From NCBI GenBank assembly GCA_023422005.1, contig JAEZSC010000134.1, positions 1 through 5,973 of the forward strand: 5,973 nt of DNA, written 5' to 3'. Position numbers and translations under genes: made by a program. The notes under the pieces are model-generated. The model was not told the DNA's origin. It did no database searches and saw only the letters and a list, made by a program, of their open reading frames with translations. Each line of letters starts with the position of its first letter. Within the stretch, counting starts at the first letter, position 1. The stretch comes from Bacillota bacterium (GTDB lineage: Bacteria; Bacillota; Clostridia; Christensenellales; UMGS416). This document shows, piece by piece, positions 4,851-5,973 of the stretch.

Positions 4851-5973
4851 CTATGTTTTAACTGAACTTCGGCTCACGTTGAGCAGCACGCCCACCGCCG
4901 CCATAAAGACGATCAGCGATGTGTTTCCGGCGCTGATGAAGGGCAGCGGAACGCCGGTGGGCGGCATTGTGGACGTTACAACCAGCAGGTTGATTAAAAA
5001 CTGTATGCCAATGAGCGCCGTAATGCCGGCGGCCAGCATCATGCCGTATTCATCCAGAGCCTTGGCCGCCACGAGCATGCCCCGCCACAGCAGCACCCAG
5101 AAGGCCAGCACCAACGCGCACATGCCCAGAAAGCCCAGTTCCTCGCCGATGATGGACAGTATGAAGTCGCTGTACATATAGGGCAGATACAGCAGCTTCT
5201 GCCGGCTGTTGCCCAACCCCACGCCGAAGATGCCGCCATTGCCCAGCGCGTAGAGGGACTGCACCAGCTGGTATCCCTCGTCGTTGGTATTGCCGCCCAC
5301 ATAATTCCAGGGGTTCATAAACACGATCAGGCGCGTCATGCGGTAGGCTTCTATCAGCGTGAACACCACGCCGAAAACGATCGTGACGCCCAGCATGATC
5401 AGCAAAGGCTTCAAACGCACGCCCGCCACCAGCATCATGACCAGAGCCACCAGCAGCGTGCTGCCGGCCATGGAAAGGTTTTTGCCCGCCAGGATCAGCC
5501 CGCTTATGCCACCGGCCACAAGGAGCGGCATGCCCAGCCCCTCGGTGAAGACGACCTTGAGTTTGTCGCTTCGCATCTGCTCGCTGTGTTTGGGCGTCCA
5601 CCAGGCGATAAAGAACACGACGGCCAAACGCCCAAGCTCCGAGGGCTGGAAGCTGAAGCCGCCGATGTTCAGAAAGCGATTGACGTTGTTCTTGCGGTCG
5701 GCAAACAGAACGACGATCAAAAGCACGACGCTCAGCAGCACCAGGAAATACGGCACAATGGGCCTGTTGTAGACGCGGTAGGCCATGACACTGGCCACAA
5801 GCATCACAACAACGCCCACGCCGGCGCCCAGCAGCTGCTTGGTCAAGTAGAAGGTGCTGCCGCCTTTGTTCTGCTGCGCTTCATAATAACTGGCCGAGAA
5901 CACCATGACCAGCCCGAACAGCGTCAGCAGAATCGTGACGGTCAGGATCGCGAAATCCAGTTTTCCCAGCCTG
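4851..5973 (-). CDS. ftsW: FtsW/SpoVE, SEDS-family peptidoglycan polymerase (5' end outside window)
   Basis: 373 C-terminal residues; the reading frame is open to the window edge and the true start lies beyond 5973. SEDS proteins polymerise lipid II into glycan strands at the membrane together with a partner class B PBP. The fragment begins with the first membrane helix (DFAILTVTILLTLFGLVMVF) and keeps the family blocks: FQPSELGRLA at 108-117, NPWNY plus GYQLVQSLYALGNGGIFGVG, LGNSRQKLLYLPYMYSDFIL, IIGEELGFLG at 274-283, and PPTGVPLPFIS near 337-347. The Asp of SDFI (269) is at the place regarded as the catalytic acid in SEDS enzymes. Two blocks deviate: the QPN/EPD-type motif reads AGKNLSMAG, and the usual SYGGSS loop reads SAGNTS. 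About ten membrane segments fit. The internal ATG at 5906 falls inside helix 1 and is not the start. FtsW and SpoVE cannot be separated by sequence alone; cluster position is that of B. subtilis spoVE. Confidence 0.95.
   Translation of the reverse strand, partial: RLGKLDFAILTVTILLTLFGLVMVFSASYYEAQQNKGGSTFYLTKQLLGAGVGVVVMLVASVMAYRVYNRPIVPYFLVLLSVVLLIVVLFADRKNNVNRFLNIGGFSFQPSELGRLAVVFFIAWWTPKHSEQMRSDKLKVVFTEGLGMPLLVAGGISGLILAGKNLSMAGSTLLVALVMMLVAGVRLKPLLIMLGVTIVFGVVFTLIEAYRMTRLIVFMNPWNYVGGNTNDEGYQLVQSLYALGNGGIFGVGLGNSRQKLLYLPYMYSDFILSIIGEELGFLGMCALVLAFWVLLWRGMLVAAKALDEYGMMLAAGITALIGIQFLINLLVVTSTMPPTGVPLPFISAGNTSLIVFMAAVGVLLNVSRSSVKT

Noticed and set aside
4567..5181. A 204-codon plus-strand open frame across the gap and ftsW
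   Set aside because: Half of it is antisense to conserved FtsW blocks, the rest covers the RNA-like gap; no ribosome binding site or domain.

Overview
The window is a piece of a dcw-type (division and cell wall) cluster. Every supported gene is read on the minus strand, so transcription runs from high to low coordinates. In transcript order it holds: ftsW/spoVE (5' end cut by the window edge), a roughly 370-nt gap, murA, a 200-nt gap, ftsQ/divIB, two consecutive DUF881 genes (ylxW/ylxX-like), sbp (DUF1290), a 115-nt AT-rich gap, and the first 26 codons of ftsA. The divIB-DUF881-DUF881-sbp-ftsA run is the arrangement known from Bacillus subtilis and Clostridia. The sequence is visibly GC-rich, so a GC-rich member of the Clostridia or a related Firmicutes lineage is the best guess; nothing here identifies a genus.

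The genes work together at the septum. MurA makes the first committed peptidoglycan precursor in the cytoplasm. FtsW is a SEDS-family glycan polymerase in the membrane. FtsQ/DivIB is a bitopic divisome protein with a POTRA domain. The DUF881 proteins and Sbp are membrane-associated proteins of unknown role. FtsA tethers the FtsZ ring to the membrane. From the first DUF881 gene to sbp the reading frames overlap by 4 bases (GTGA, ATGA), which points to one translationally coupled unit. The AT-rich gap before ftsA may hold an extra promoter.

The most interesting part is the gap between ftsW and murA (4467-4850). No convincing protein is encoded there, and murG (the usual neighbour of spoVE in B. 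subtilis) is absent. On the murA-sense strand the gap can form a compact multi-branch RNA: a 12-bp closing stem at 4703-4714/4609-4620, an 11-bp stem with a hairpin on top, and a small hairpin. A second stem domain with a tandem G-A internal loop follows. Each of the two domains ends in the same motif, GGCGA(A/T)AGGACA. The leader ends in a perfect 10-bp hairpin (4504-4513/4473-4482) whose 3' arm contains the murA Shine-Dalgarno. This looks like an aptamer-plus-expression-platform arrangement that would control translation of murA. I do not recognise it as a known riboswitch class. The second gap (3013-3212, before ftsQ) also carries strong inverted repeats, one of which is a 14-bp stem only on the transcribed strand thanks to G-U pairs.
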